Source: CAIYOL01 sp964494805 (GTDB lineage: Bacteria; Planctomycetota; Phycisphaerae; Sedimentisphaerales; Anaerobacaceae). Taken from it: a stretch of 64,000 bases of DNA. A model generated the notes under the pieces. The model searched no databases, was not told the DNA's origin, and saw only the letters and a program-made list of their open reading frames with translations. Both the position numbers and the translations under genes were made by a program. Below are positions 1 through 9,267 of this stretch, piece after piece (the stretch's first letter is position 1; the number at the start of each line of letters is the position of its first letter). The stretch spans positions 1 through 64,000 of the forward strand of contig CAZBST010000010.1 in assembly GCA_964494805.1 (NCBI GenBank), read 5' to 3'.

Positions 1-1467
1 CATACCCACCGCCGCAAAGCCGATGCCGTACAATCCGAGAGACATATCTGTAAAACCGCCTGCAAGAGCGAAGGCGGCTATAACAGAAGCGGCTATCGTC
101 ACAACTGGCAGTCCCGACGACATCATACCGTTTGCAAAACCGGTAATAAGGACCGTACCCGTCCCCAGCTCGGCCTCCTTGGCAATCTCACGCGTCGGCT
201 TGTATTCATCGGAGGTATAATACTCCGTGAACTGCCCTATCAGCACGCCCGCAAACAAACCGACCACAACCGAACCAAATATGCCCCACGTTATCCAGCC
301 GGCCCACGCAAGAATCGCCATCGCTGCAACAACAAGGACTGAGCTTGACAGCGTCCCCATCAACAGGGCATGCAGAAGATTTTTCTGAGAGGCGTCCTCC
401 TTGCATCGAACGATTAAAATTCCGAATATAGAAAGCAAAGTGCCTATGCCAGCAACCACCGATGGAGCAAGCACCGCCTTAAGGGGGTCCATCCCTTTCG
501 CGGCGAGTATATTTGCCGATAAGGCCGCTCCAAGTGCTGCCGCTGCCAAAATTGAATTCACGTAGCTTTCGAATAAATCCGCGCCCATACCAGCTACGTC
601 GCCGACGTTATCGCCGACGTTATCTGCAATTGTGGCAGGATTCCGCGGGTCGTCCTCGGGGATTCCCACCTCGACCTTGCCGACTAAATCAGCCCCAACA
701 TCAGCAGCCTTTGTATAAATACCGCCGCCGACGCGGGCGAACAGCGCCTGCGTCGAAGCGCCCATACCAAAGGTTATCATAGTCGTGGTAATTTCCGCCA
801 GCTTATGCGAGGGGTCCATACCCGCCCTGACCAAGGTCAGTCCCCACAGGACCAGGCCGTTCCGCATATGTTCAGGAGTATAAACTACCCTGTCTAAAAG
901 CCAGTACCAGAACGCGATATTAAGCAGTCCCAAACTGACAACCACAAGCCCCATCACCGCCCCGCTGCGAAACGCCACCTGCAGAGCCCTGTTCAGGCTG
1001 TGAAGTGCGCCCTGCGCGGTTCTGCTCGACGCCATCGTCGCGCTCTTCATCCCGAAAAAGCCCGACAACGCGCTGAAAAAACCTGCCGTAATAAAAGCCA
1101 CCGGAACAAAAGGGTTCTGTATGCCGACATAGGCAAGCCACACAAATATCGCAAACAACACCAGAAATACCAACGCAACCACTTTATACTGCCTGAACAG
1201 ATACGCATACGCGCCCTCACGCACGTATGAGGCGATTGCCTCCATTTTCTCGTTGCCTTTCTCCGAGGCCGTCATCGTCTTATAGAAGTAATATGCAACA
1301 ATCAGACCCAGCACAGAGCCTATCGGGGCCACCCACCAAAGCCACGGTATCGCGCCGACTGCGGCCTCAACAACATCCGCTGCCTCTGCTGTGGATGCCT
1401 CGCCGGCAAGGCACGTCGAGGCAGACGCCAACACGCATCCTGCGATTCCAATCTTTCCAGCTTTCAC
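1..1467 (-). CDS. hppA: Membrane-bound ion-translocating pyrophosphatase (3' end outside window)
   Basis: The protein couples hydrolysis of cytoplasmic pyrophosphate to pumping of H+ or Na+ across the membrane. The 489 codons present hold many hydrophobic helices and the family's catalytic block GIYTKAADVGADLVGK followed by EDDPRNPATIADNVGDN, whose Asp and Lys residues bind Mg-PPi. The start is taken as GTG at 1467, preceded by AAAAGGAG, and gives a signal-like first helix. The usual length is about 700 residues, so roughly 200 C-terminal residues lie beyond the window. They include the site that separates K+-dependent from K+-independent enzymes, so the pumped ion cannot be called. Such pumps are common in anaerobes that save ATP. 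Confidence 0.95.
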   Translation of the reverse strand, partial: MKAGKIGIAGCVLASASTCLAGEASTAEAADVVEAAVGAIPWLWWVAPIGSVLGLIVAYYFYKTMTASEKGNEKMEAIASYVREGAYAYLFRQYKVVALVFLVLFAIFVWLAYVGIQNPFVPVAFITAGFFSALSGFFGMKSATMASSRTAQGALHSLNRALQVAFRSGAVMGLVVVSLGLLNIAFWYWLLDRVVYTPEHMRNGLVLWGLTLVRAGMDPSHKLAEITTTMITFGMGASTQALFARVGGGIYTKAADVGADLVGKVEVGIPEDDPRNPATIADNVGDNVGDVAGMGADLFESYVNSILAAAALGAALSANILAAKGMDPLKAVLAPSVVAGIGTLLSIFGILIVRCKEDASQKNLLHALLMGTLSSSVLVVAAMAILAWAGWITWGIFGSVVVGLFAGVLIGQFTEYYTSDEYKPTREIAKEAELGTGTVLITGFANGMMSSGLPVVTIAASVIAAFALAGGFTDMSLGLYGIGFAAVGM

Positions 1468-1616
1468 TTTTTGTACTCCTTTTCAATTTCAATAATACCT
1501 TGATGTTCATCCGGAAACGTAAAGACGTAAAAGTCTAATAAAAGCGAGAAGTTTTTCAAGTGTTTTGTGGAAGAAAAGCTAAATCCCACAAATTTCCTGC
1601 CCAATTTATGTGCCAG

Positions 1617-2819
1617 CTATGTGTGATAATCAGCGTTAATCGTCACATACTCTCTACTTAAGTCGCAGCCGTAACAGAAATCACCATATTCCCCCGCCCC
1701 TAAATTTACCGTAATTGTATGCTCTTTGCGCGATATGATTTTAGAAACTTTTTTCGGATTGAACTCCACAGGCCGACCTCGGCTAAAAACAACAATATCC
1801 CCGATAGTGCAGGATAGTTTATTCGGATTCAGCTTAACTCCGCACGAGCCGACCGCACAGATTATTCTCCCCCAGTTCGGGTCACCGCCGTGAACGGCGC
1901 ACTTTACAAGGTCATAATTCGCCACTGCCCGTGCCGCCTTGGCGGCATCGGCCTTTGTTGCAGCGCCTTCTATAGCAACCTTAAACATCCGCGTCGCGCC
2001 TTCAGCGTCGAGCGCCATTTGCTTGGCTAAATCATCACACAGCTCTGTCAGCGCCTTCGCAAACTTTTTGTATCGTGGACACTGACTTACTATCGGCCGA
2101 TTCCCTGCAAGACCGGAGGCGAGAATTATCGCTGTATCGTTTGTGCTTTGATGGCCGTCAACCGTGAGTTTATTCAGCGAATCGCCGACCACATTCTTTA
2201 ACGCCTTGCTCAGTAACGGTTTTGTTATAGCCACATCGGTCGTGATAAAGCAAAGCGTTGTCGCCATATTCGGAGCAATCATACCAGCTCCCTTGACCGT
2301 CCCTGCTATAGTGACTTTTCTACCCTGTATTTCGATTCGCCGACAGGCCATTTTGGGCTTGGTGTCGGTGGTCATAATGGCCTTGGTGAAATTCAATCCC
2401 GCGGCAGCAGAACCTGAAAGCTCCCCCACTGCATCTGCAATGCCGGCGGAAACGGCCTTCATAGGCAGTTGCTCACCAATGATGCCCGTCGAGGCGATGA
2501 GAACCTCGTGCGGGTCAACCACAAGGAAACCAGCCGTTTCGGAGCACATCTTTACTACGTTTTTAACCCCCCGCTCACCAGTACAAGCGTTGGCATTGCC
2601 GGAATTGACAACCACAGCATAGATATCTGCGCTTTTGACGTGCCGTTTGCTGACCTCGACCGCCGCCGAAGTAATTTTGTTGGTCGTAAAAACCGCTGCT
2701 GCCTTTGCTCCGCCGGGGCAGACAATCAGCCCCAAGTCCTGCCTGCCGGACTTTTTTATCCCGCACTTTACCCCGGCCGCCAAAAACCCCTTCGGTGCTG
2801 TAATAGTATTATTCGCCAT
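1617..2819 (-). CDS. argJ: ArgJ: bifunctional ornithine acetyltransferase / N-acetylglutamate synthase
   Basis: ArgJ moves the acetyl group from N-acetylornithine to glutamate, recycling acetyl groups in arginine synthesis, and may also make N-acetylglutamate from acetyl-CoA. The 400-residue length is normal. The self-cleavage site is visible as KGAGMIAPNMATT: cleavage before Thr187 would release alpha and beta chains and expose Thr187 as nucleophile. MTTDTKPK near residue 149 and the conserved GGDPNWGRI block are also present. It starts 18 bp downstream of argC with a GGAGAGA ribosome site, so the two are surely co-transcribed. Whether it is mono- or bifunctional cannot be read from sequence alone. 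Confidence 0.96.
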   Translation of the reverse strand: MANNTITAPKGFLAAGVKCGIKKSGRQDLGLIVCPGGAKAAAVFTTNKITSAAVEVSKRHVKSADIYAVVVNSGNANACTGERGVKNVVKMCSETAGFLVVDPHEVLIASTGIIGEQLPMKAVSAGIADAVGELSGSAAAGLNFTKAIMTTDTKPKMACRRIEIQGRKVTIAGTVKGAGMIAPNMATTLCFITTDVAITKPLLSKALKNVVGDSLNKLTVDGHQSTNDTAIILASGLAGNRPIVSQCPRYKKFAKALTELCDDLAKQMALDAEGATRMFKVAIEGAATKADAAKAARAVANYDLVKCAVHGGDPNWGRIICAVGSCGVKLNPNKLSCTIGDIVVFSRGRPVEFNPKKVSKIISRKEHTITVNLGAGEYGDFCYGCDLSREYVTINADYHT

Positions 2820-2837
2820 TCGTTCTCTCCATCGTCG

Positions 2838-3848
2838 CTATTTCAGGCCAAGGGTTTCTTCAAGACCGAAAATGGTATTCATATTTTGAACCGCTTGTCC
2901 CGACGCACCTTTTACCAGATTATCAATCGCTGAGAAGATTACGATTTTGCCCTTCACAAAGGCAGGGTGAATATGACAGTAATTTGTCCCCGCGACATTT
3001 TTAACGGCAGGAGCATCATTACATATCTGCACAAAGGGCTCGTTAGCGTAGAAATCTTTATACAGCTTTAACAATTGTTCGCCAGCCGTTTTCTTCTTCG
3101 GCTGACAATAAACCGTCGACAGAATCCCTCTGTCAAAAGGCCCTGCGTGCGGCTGAAACAATATATTGACATCGGAACTGGCTACTTCACCGGCGATCTG
3201 CTCCATCTCCGGCATATGGCGGTGTGTGCCGACGTTGTAGGCAAATATATTTTCATTCATATTCGGAAAATGAAACTTAACCGATGGATTTTTGCCTGCT
3301 CCGGATATACCGGTTACTGCATTGACGATAACCGAGTCTGTTTCTACGAGACCTTCTTTCAATAGCGGTGCTACAGCCAATATTGCCCCCGTAGGGTAAC
3401 AGCCCGGGTTAGCAACTAAACTAGCGCCTTTTATCTGCTCACGGAACAATTCCGGCAGGCCATAAATCGCCAGCTTAAGATTAGCTGTATCTGTATGTTT
3501 TACCTGGTAAAATTTTTCGTAAATTTCCACATCTTTGATGCGGTAGTCTGCACTGAAGTCAACGACCTTTAACCCTGCCTTCAGAAGTTTGGGCACAAAC
3601 CCCATCGACACTTTATGCGGCAGACAGCATAGCGCAACATCAGCCAAACCGGAAAGTTTGTCGATATCCAATGGCTCGATTTGTAAATTGCATCGCCCCT
3701 TGAAACGCGGAAAAACTGCCGCGACCATCCCGCATTCCTCCGGCAGCGCGCTCAGGTAAACAAGCTCTGCTTCATTGTGGCGAAGGATTATCTCTATCGA
3801 CTCGGCGCCGGTATAGCCGCTCGCTCCGATTATTGCAACACGAATCAT
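2838..3848 (-). CDS. argC: ArgC: N-acetyl-gamma-glutamyl-phosphate reductase
   Basis: This NADPH-dependent enzyme reduces N-acetylglutamyl phosphate to the semialdehyde, the third step of arginine synthesis. The 336-residue protein opens with the Rossmann motif IGASGYTGAE. The catalytic cysteine is Cys150 in ANPGCYPTG. HAGPFDRGI near residue 235 and a C-terminal GASGQAVQNMN complete the family pattern. Its gene follows the DUF3795-like gene by 16 bp, with AAGGAG before the ATG, and precedes argJ. No argB, argD or argF is in view. Confidence 0.96.
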   Translation of the reverse strand: MIRVAIIGASGYTGAESIEIILRHNEAELVYLSALPEECGMVAAVFPRFKGRCNLQIEPLDIDKLSGLADVALCCLPHKVSMGFVPKLLKAGLKVVDFSADYRIKDVEIYEKFYQVKHTDTANLKLAIYGLPELFREQIKGASLVANPGCYPTGAILAVAPLLKEGLVETDSVIVNAVTGISGAGKNPSVKFHFPNMNENIFAYNVGTHRHMPEMEQIAGEVASSDVNILFQPHAGPFDRGILSTVYCQPKKKTAGEQLLKLYKDFYANEPFVQICNDAPAVKNVAGTNYCHIHPAFVKGKIVIFSAIDNLVKGASGQAVQNMNTIFGLEETLGLK

Positions 3849-3864
3849 AGATACTCCTTAAATA

Positions 3865-4188
3865 TCAAGACACTGATAAACTCTTTTTGAATAATTCCAG
3901 CCCGTCTTTGCGGATTTGCTCCAGATTGCCGATACGGTTGGAACGAAAGACAAGCTGAAACACCTTCGCGATGAAACCGTTCAGCTTTTTGCATTGCTTC
4001 AAATCTCCATATTCCCCGCAATCAGCACAGGTTGTCAAATGTTTTTCGCCAGCACATTGTCTAACGGGACAGCTGCGAAACATAGGCTTATCGCTGAAAC
4101 AGCCGGCGCATTTTCGTCTCTGGTATGCACCACAGTTAGTACAAACCAATCCGCAATATGCAACAACAGGTTCATTTACAGCCTGCAT
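3865..4188 (-). CDS. Small cysteine-rich protein, DUF3795-like
   Basis: The protein has 107 residues and begins with AYCGLVCTNCGAY, then KCAGC, SCPVRQC and CADCGEYGDLKQC. This spacing of cysteines resembles the DUF3795 family, small proteins thought to bind metal or a cluster but with no known reaction. The C-terminal third is basic and lacks cysteine. The gene lies between the ribosomal-protein terminator and argC, and its 16-bp spacing to argC suggests it is the first gene of the argCJ transcript. Function unknown; the family call rests on the CGLxCxxCxAY motif. Confidence 0.75.
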   Translation of the reverse strand: MQAVNEPVVAYCGLVCTNCGAYQRRKCAGCFSDKPMFRSCPVRQCAGEKHLTTCADCGEYGDLKQCKKLNGFIAKVFQLVFRSNRIGNLEQIRKDGLELFKKSLSVS

Positions 4189-4211
4189 AATTTACCTTCC
4201 CGCAATAAAAA

Positions 4212-4240
4212 AAGCCGCCTTTCTCCCGGCGGCTTATTGT
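4212..4240 (-). terminator. Rho-independent terminator after rplM-rpsI
   Basis: A perfect 8-bp stem (AAGCCGCC at 4212-4219 with GGCGGCTT at 4228-4235) has an 8-base loop. Read on the minus strand it runs into seven T residues. It sits 26 bp past the rpsI stop and upstream of the DUF3795-argC-argJ genes, so it likely separates the two transcripts. Confidence 0.85.
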
Positions 4241-4265
4241 AATCACCAAACGTGAAAAACGCAAG

Positions 4266-4754
4266 CTAACGCTTCGAGAACTGGAATCTTTTCCTTGCAC
4301 CTGCTTTGCCGGCCTTTTTCCTCTCGACCATCCTGCTGTCACGGGTAAGATAACCACCGTCACGCAGCGGCTGGATATAGTTTTCGTCATAGTTTTTCAG
4401 CGCCCGGGCGATTCCCAAACGTGTAGCGCCGGATTGTCCCGTAGCTCCACCGCCGCGGACGTTGACAAAGACATCGAACGCTTTTTCGCACTCGACCGCC
4501 TTCAGAGGCGCAAGGACCGCTTCTTTATCCTGCGTTCTGGCAAAGTAATCACTAAGCTCCCTTCTGTTAATGAGCAATTTACCGTCGCCGGGTCTGATTC
4601 GCACACGGGCGACAGAACTTTTCCTTCTGCCGGTGCCCCAGTAGTAACTGCCTCCATCCGGCTTTTTTACGGGTTTGCGCTGCGGCTTCGGAGCCGCAAC
4701 TGTCACATCAACTTTCGGATCATCAGCAGGATTATCCTTTTGGGCTTCTGCCAT
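4266..4754 (-). CDS. rpsI: Ribosomal protein uS9 (S9)
   Basis: uS9 is a small-subunit protein whose C-terminal tail reaches the P-site tRNA. The core from about residue 41 has YYWGTGRRKSSVARV, and the protein ends in the diagnostic KRFQFSKR. At 162 residues it is about 30 longer than most bacterial S9 proteins. The extra is an N-terminal extension rich in Ala, Pro, Lys and Asp, as often seen in planctomycetes. It starts 6 bp after rplM with an AGGGGAAG ribosome site and ends before a strong terminator. Confidence 0.97.
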   Translation of the reverse strand: MAEAQKDNPADDPKVDVTVAAPKPQRKPVKKPDGGSYYWGTGRRKSSVARVRIRPGDGKLLINRRELSDYFARTQDKEAVLAPLKAVECEKAFDVFVNVRGGGATGQSGATRLGIARALKNYDENYIQPLRDGGYLTRDSRMVERKKAGKAGARKRFQFSKR

Positions 4755-4760
4755 AATTTT

Positions 4761-5201
4761 CTACTTCCCCTTAAACAGCTCTAATTTTTCGGGTTTTTGG
4801 GCCTGATGGTCGTGTTCCGGCCCACGGTAAACCTTTAGTTTCCTCAACATCACTCTGGCCAGGGCGTTCTTCGGCAGCATTCTTTTTACCGCCAGTTCTA
4901 TTACCTTTTCAGGCCTTTTAGCCATCATCTCAGCGAAACTGACGATTTTACGGCCGCCGGGATAATGCGTGTAATAGTCATATTCTTTAGCTTGGGCTTT
5001 CTTGCCGGTAACCTTTACCTTCGCAGCGTTCACCACGATTACGAAATCGCCTACATCCACATTCGGTGTATATGTCGGCTTGGTTTTGCCCATTAGTATA
5101 GGTGCGATTTTCGCAGCCATTCGGCCTAAAACAAGCCCTTCGGCGTCCACAAGCCACCATTTTTGCTCAATCTCACCTTTTTTCGCCAGAAAGCTCTTCA
5201 T
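4761..5201 (-). CDS. rplM: Ribosomal protein uL13 (L13)
   Basis: uL13 is an early-assembling large-subunit protein. The sequence has WWLVDAEGLVLGRMAAKIA, then GDFVIVVNAAKVKVTGKK, YYTHYPGG and VKRMLPKNALA, all typical. The ATG at 5201 is preferred because it has GGGA about 8 bases upstream and gives the usual MKSFLAKK start. ATGs at 5219 and 5213 in the same frame lack a ribosome site. The rplM-rpsI order is the standard bacterial arrangement. Confidence 0.96.
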   Translation of the reverse strand: MKSFLAKKGEIEQKWWLVDAEGLVLGRMAAKIAPILMGKTKPTYTPNVDVGDFVIVVNAAKVKVTGKKAQAKEYDYYTHYPGGRKIVSFAEMMAKRPEKVIELAVKRMLPKNALARVMLRKLKVYRGPEHDHQAQKPEKLELFKGK

Positions 5202-5358
5202 AAGAATTCCCATAGCCATAAGAAAACCAGCATTTTAGCCAATTACGTTTGTTTGTCAAATGCTGAACCGGCAAAATCTTAAGAATTTTCAGCGGCTTGC
5301 CTGAATGCTCGTTTGAATCCGCCTTCACCAAGCTTCGGCGAGACAGGCTCATCACAGG

Positions 5359-5378
5359 CCCTTCGACTTCGCTCAGGG
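5359..5378 (+). repeat. CCCTTCGACTTCGCTCAGGG palindromic repeat
   Basis: This 20-base imperfect palindrome belongs to a family also found at 27044-27062, 27262-27281 and, in divergent form, 54211-54243. The two middle copies are in the opposite orientation. Here it is intergenic, next to an AATTTTACCCGCC stretch. Similar elements are widespread in unrelated bacterial genomes; their role is not known. Confidence 0.7.
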
Positions 5379-5404
5379 TAATTTTACCCGCCGTAAGGTT
5401 GAGT

Positions 5405-5529
5405 AAAATTGGCTTTGTTTGGGTTTGTTTTGAGCTTGGCCGTTTTAAGTTTTTGGTTATTAGTCATTGTATTTACCGAACTTATAGTCATTTTTGGCAT
5501 TCTGAAAATTGGGTTCGTTTTGAACGGTT
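5405..5529 (+). repeat. About 120-bp dispersed element, copy 1
   Basis: The stretch contains ATTGGCTTTGTTTGGGTT, TTAGTCATTGTA, ATAGTCATTTTTGGCATT and AAATTGGGTTCGTTTT in that order. The same blocks occur in the same order on the minus strand at 31596-31713. One frame of both copies reads a short hydrophobic peptide (LLVIV...IIIF/IVIF...IGFV), so the element could be a decayed small membrane gene or simply a non-coding repeat. Confidence 0.7.
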
Positions 5530-5665
5530 AACCGTTTTAACTCTTTCACAGTTCCTTGTTGATAGAAAGTCTCCGTTGGGGGTTACATACGCTGTATAAA
5601 CAGCGAGATATACTCCACTACGAGATATAAACTATTAAGTCGTTTCTGACCCAGGCCTGCCGGCC

Positions 5666-5692
5666 CCAAGACCATCGCCCTGCTGGGCGATA
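5666..5692 (+). repeat. Short hairpin repeat built on ATCGCCCTGCTGGGCGAT
   Basis: Arms ATCGCCC and GGGCGAT form a small hairpin. An inverted near-copy including the flanking AAGACC lies at 30791-30814, and a partial match lies at 31739-31756 at the end of the diguanylate cyclase gene. Confidence 0.5.
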
Positions 5693-5890
5693 AAGGACAG
5701 AATTCGTCCCTTCTATAATTTGGACGGACTTGCGCGATTGATGCGAAAATTATGTCTGTTTAGGAGGTGCGGTTTTGGCTAAGTCATTGTAGATAAAGGG
5801 GTAAAAAAATTTTAAAAATTAGCCGTCTTGGATATGTAGGTAGCTACGCTTTTGATTGAAAATTATAGTGCAGCGATTTTGCCTTCCACG

Positions 5891-8800
5891 CTAGGTTGCT
5901 CCTTCAAGCCAATATTCGGCAAAAATAGCGTAGTCAATGAAGTTCACTACACCATCACGGTTAAGGTCCTCGGGTATTAAAATTTCCTCTTTAAGCCACT
6001 TATTTACAAGTAGTCTGAGGTCGTTGAAGTTCACATTATCAGCAAGGTCGTTGTCTAAATTTGCGATATTACCCACATCAGATAAAGACATACTGGCTTG
6101 TGGAGTTCCGCCGTAAGCACCTATATTTATTCGTTTGCCGTGAGGCCAAAGTTCGGCTGTCCAATCCGAATTAGGGTCACCGGCATCGATACAGGGGCTT
6201 GTGGTGTAGTCCTGAACCCATACTTGGGTAAGGGGGTTCCAGTGTCCTACCCGTGATTTCAAATGATAATCGCCTCCATACATACCCACAAAGCAAGGGT
6301 CATCGCCGAAGTTACCGATTCCACCCCAAGTGCCGGTCCATCCCTGGACACAGCAATAATCGATGTTGGTAGAAGAGGTTATATCAACCTGTGCTGATTC
6401 ATCGGTGCCGCCGCTGTCACTATTTCCCCAGAGGATGCAATTTTTCAGGATCAGGGTGCTTAGATAATTATCAATTCCTCCGCTTGTCAGTCCTGCAGAG
6501 TTATTACAAATTGTGCAATTGATGAACATTGGGCCCAAACAACCTCTATTGGCGACACCGCCGCCATATTCCTCCACGGAATTTTCACTTATCACGCAGT
6601 CTGTAAGGAGGGGGCAAATGCCATCGTTGTAAATCCCGCCACCTTCATAAACGGCTGAATTCCAGCTGATGGTGCAGTTGTCGAGTGAGGGATTGCTCGA
6701 GGTGTTATATATTGCCCCGCCGACTATGCCAGCAGCGTTATCGGTCAAGATACAGTTAGTCAGTGTCGGTCCGGGGCCGCCCATACCAATGATAACTATG
6801 CCTGTGTAGTTGTTTAGCATTGCGCCGCCAAAGTCGGCATAGTTTGCGATTATTTTGCAGTTGCTGAATGTAGCGGTGCAGCCATAATTTTCTCCACCTT
6901 CGTTGTATATGCCTCCGCCCAAGTTGTATGGGTGATTACCATCGGCGTTGCCTGCGGTGATAGTAAAGCCATCAAGGACAGTAGTATCGCCGGTGCCGGT
7001 GCTATTGACTACATGGTAGCTGTTTTCATTGTTGTTGGCAAAATGGGGGCCATCATCGCCATTGAGGTCGCCGCTGAGGATTGTCTGGTATGTATCCGGG
7101 TCGCGGCTGTTCCAACTGCCGCCTCCTGTTGGGAAGCCACCATAAACAGTAACGCCATCGACGAGCTGGAAGCTAGCAATCCTGTCGCCTCCGGCTCCTG
7201 CCGGTTTATAGGTGCCCTGCGCAACAAGTATCTGTTCGAATTGCGAGAATAAGACTGCTGTGTCGAGCGCATCCTGCAAGTCGGCAAAGGCATTTCCCCA
7301 GCTTGAGCCGTTGTTTGCACCGAGAGCGACGGCATCAACAAATAAAGTGTTTTTGTTCGGCTCGTTGTCGTTTTCGACCGCGGTGACTCCGGCAGCGCTA
7401 AATCCTGAGGCGTTCACCTCTATAGAAGCTGTGCCATCAATATGGTCGTCATCTTCTACGGCGGCGAGCGTAACCGTCTGGGGAACTGAGTAATTAGACG
7501 AATCGAAAAGTAACAGCGCGCCGGACTGGACGATGATATCCGAATCGCCCGACCGGCGAGTTACCTCCACTGAAAGCATTTCGCACGGATCATTCAGTAG
7601 CGCCACTGTAAAAGTTTCCGCCCCATCCTCGGGGACTATAGTCAATTCAGTACTGAGTACGAAGCTATTTTTCTCAGGCCCTTCATACGCTCCCATATCG
7701 ACAATCGGCGGTGTGCCATTGCCGGTGTCCGGGGTCTCAGGGTCATCAATGAATCGGGGATTGCCGTCGAAATCAGTCGTCACCGATGACGGAACCGCTG
7801 TGTTGTCACCGGCATCGACACAAGGAGAACCAGTCAACAGACGCAAATTATCATCCTTTGTTCCAAGTGTGTTGTCGATTCCATCAGGGTCCTGAAATAA
7901 GGGATCTGCATTGATATTACCATCACCCCAATCGACTGAACTGTTATAGAGATATATTGCTGCCTGACCACCCTGTACATCACTGTAACTTACTGACACA
8001 ATGCTACTGTAATACATTGCTATTTGTGGACCTTCGTAAGCTGTATTTGCCCAGAAGATACAGTTGATTAACGCAGTCTCGGCGTAAGAAGACCCCTGAA
8101 GGGCCCCACCTAAGGACTTACTGGAGTTTTGATTGAAGATACAGTTAATCAGGGTGGTGGTGCTGTGTGAAACATATAAGCCGCCTCCACTGTCTATATT
8201 TGCCGTATTTGAGCTGAATATACAATTAACCAACGTCATTTCACTATTTTCCAAAATCATCATTCCGCCGCCTTGGTCACCTGCCAAGTTGCCGGTGAAC
8301 ATACAGTTGGTAATCAGGCTGGTTGACGAAGCACTGTACATACCACCACCGTCTTGGGAATAGTTTCGCATGAATGTGCAGTTGTTTACCGTTGGGCTTC
8401 CGGCTTCGGTGAACATTCCGCCACCAAAGCATATTGGAGGATTTCTACCGTCAGCATTGCCAGCGGTGATACTGAAACCATCCAGCACAGCCGTGTCATC
8501 GGTGCCGTTACCAGTTACTACATGGTAGCTGTTTTCGCCGTTGTTGGTGAAATTCGGTCCATCGTTGCCGAGGAAGTCACCACTTAGGACAGTTTCATAC
8601 AGTTCGGTATCTCTGGCATTGGGGTCTGGTTGGCCGAAACCGGCATAACCGCCTTTGAGGGTTACTCCGTTTATAAGCTGGAATGCCGCATTTCTATCGC
8701 CGCTGCCGGTTGGATTTGCGGCGTTGCGATCCGGCCTATACGTGCCTTGGGCAACCAGTATATCATCACCCGCAGCGGCATTTGATAGGGCATCCTGAAG

Positions 8801-8929
8801 GTAGCTGTAAGCATTAGTCCAACTCGAACCATCATTTAAACCATGAGAGTCGGCATCGACGTAGATTGTTTGTGCTTGAGAAGTAGCAATTAAAGGCACA
8901 TATACCAGAATAATAATCAACTTCCTCAT
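5891..8929 (-). CDS. Secreted choice-of-anchor-Q / beta-helix protein with dockerin-like tail
   Basis: This 1012-residue secreted protein has an N-terminal signal peptide (MRKLIIILVYVPLIATSQAQ). It contains two homologous halves, each opening with YVDA...GSSW.NA...LQDAL and followed by right-handed beta-helix repeats of the type L.NC.F..N.A...GGG. They are joined by an acidic beta domain at about residues 430-535. The C-terminus carries two copies of a dockerin-like motif, NLDNDLADNVNFNDL...NKWL and DLNRDGVVNFIDY...EYWLEG. Proteins of this type are abundant in planctomycetes and are usually placed at the surface, but the substrate is unknown. ATG at 8929 is chosen because GGAGG lies 8 bases upstream; a frame opening 27 bases earlier would add residues before the signal peptide. 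Confidence 0.85.
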   Translation of the reverse strand: MRKLIIILVYVPLIATSQAQTIYVDADSHGLNDGSSWTNAYSYLQDALSNAAAGDDILVAQGTYRPDRNAANPTGSGDRNAAFQLINGVTLKGGYAGFGQPDPNARDTELYETVLSGDFLGNDGPNFTNNGENSYHVVTGNGTDDTAVLDGFSITAGNADGRNPPICFGGGMFTEAGSPTVNNCTFMRNYSQDGGGMYSASSTSLITNCMFTGNLAGDQGGGMMILENSEMTLVNCIFSSNTANIDSGGGLYVSHSTTTLINCIFNQNSSKSLGGALQGSSYAETALINCIFWANTAYEGPQIAMYYSSIVSVSYSDVQGGQAAIYLYNSSVDWGDGNINADPLFQDPDGIDNTLGTKDDNLRLLTGSPCVDAGDNTAVPSSVTTDFDGNPRFIDDPETPDTGNGTPPIVDMGAYEGPEKNSFVLSTELTIVPEDGAETFTVALLNDPCEMLSVEVTRRSGDSDIIVQSGALLLFDSSNYSVPQTVTLAAVEDDDHIDGTASIEVNASGFSAAGVTAVENDNEPNKNTLFVDAVALGANNGSSWGNAFADLQDALDTAVLFSQFEQILVAQGTYKPAGAGGDRIASFQLVDGVTVYGGFPTGGGSWNSRDPDTYQTILSGDLNGDDGPHFANNNENSYHVVNSTGTGDTTVLDGFTITAGNADGNHPYNLGGGIYNEGGENYGCTATFSNCKIIANYADFGGAMLNNYTGIVIIGMGGPGPTLTNCILTDNAAGIVGGAIYNTSSNPSLDNCTISWNSAVYEGGGIYNDGICPLLTDCVISENSVEEYGGGVANRGCLGPMFINCTICNNSAGLTSGGIDNYLSTLILKNCILWGNSDSGGTDESAQVDITSSTNIDYCCVQGWTGTWGGIGNFGDDPCFVGMYGGDYHLKSRVGHWNPLTQVWVQDYTTSPCIDAGDPNSDWTAELWPHGKRINIGAYGGTPQASMSLSDVGNIANLDNDLADNVNFNDLRLLVNKWLKEEILIPEDLNRDGVVNFIDYAIFAEYWLEGAT

Positions 8930-9130
8930 GACATGGACCTCCAATGCTACATACAAGATTACATTATAAAGCCAAAAATGTCAAGAAAAAACCGGGAGTA
9001 TTCTTTTTTGGTTTGGGTAGTTTAAAGAGAAGACATACAGTAAGTATGCCGAAGGCATACGAAAAGGAAGCATCCGAGCAGAAGGCAACACGAGCAAACG
9101 TCACCGTTCCGGCGACGGCTAAACATTCTG

Positions 9131-9153
9131 GATTCCTGCCTTCGCAGGAATGA
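9131..9153 (+). repeat. Hairpin repeat ATTCCTGC-cttc-GCAGGAAT
   Basis: Eight-base arms surround a four-base loop, preceded by TTCTGG and followed by GAC. Hairpins of the form ATTCC(T/C)GC...GC(A/G)GGAAT followed by GAC are known dispersed elements in many bacteria. There is no T-run, so a terminator role is not supported. Confidence 0.55.
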
Positions 9154-9164
9154 CAATTTTGTTT

Positions 9165-9190
9165 TGCTGTTGGTGCCGGAGGCCCGCGGC
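9165..9190 (+). repeat. TGCTGTTG-N-TGCCGGAGGCC dispersed repeat, copy 1
   Basis: This copy reads TGCTGTTGGTGCCGGAGGCC followed by CGCGGC. Related copies lie at 10551-10570, 11173-11199, 30622-30650 (minus), 40495-40525 and 42133-42150, always between genes. Confidence 0.5.
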
Positions 9191-9267
9191 TTTCCTATAG
9201 GAATACTATTTTGAAACAAAAACTTGGTGTAGGGACTTAGTATTTCTGGAGAAATCTTAAGCATAGG

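Larger units (their letters stand above)
5202..5890. other. Repeat-rich spacer without a convincing gene
   Basis: About 690 bp between rplM and the end of the beta-helix gene. It holds three repeat elements listed separately (5359-5378, 5405-5529, 5666-5692) and a short TGTAGGTAGCTACG motif at about 5837 that recurs at about 40136. The rplM promoter should lie at its left end, but no clear -35/-10 pair was identified. No tRNA or other RNA gene was seen. Confidence 0.6.
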
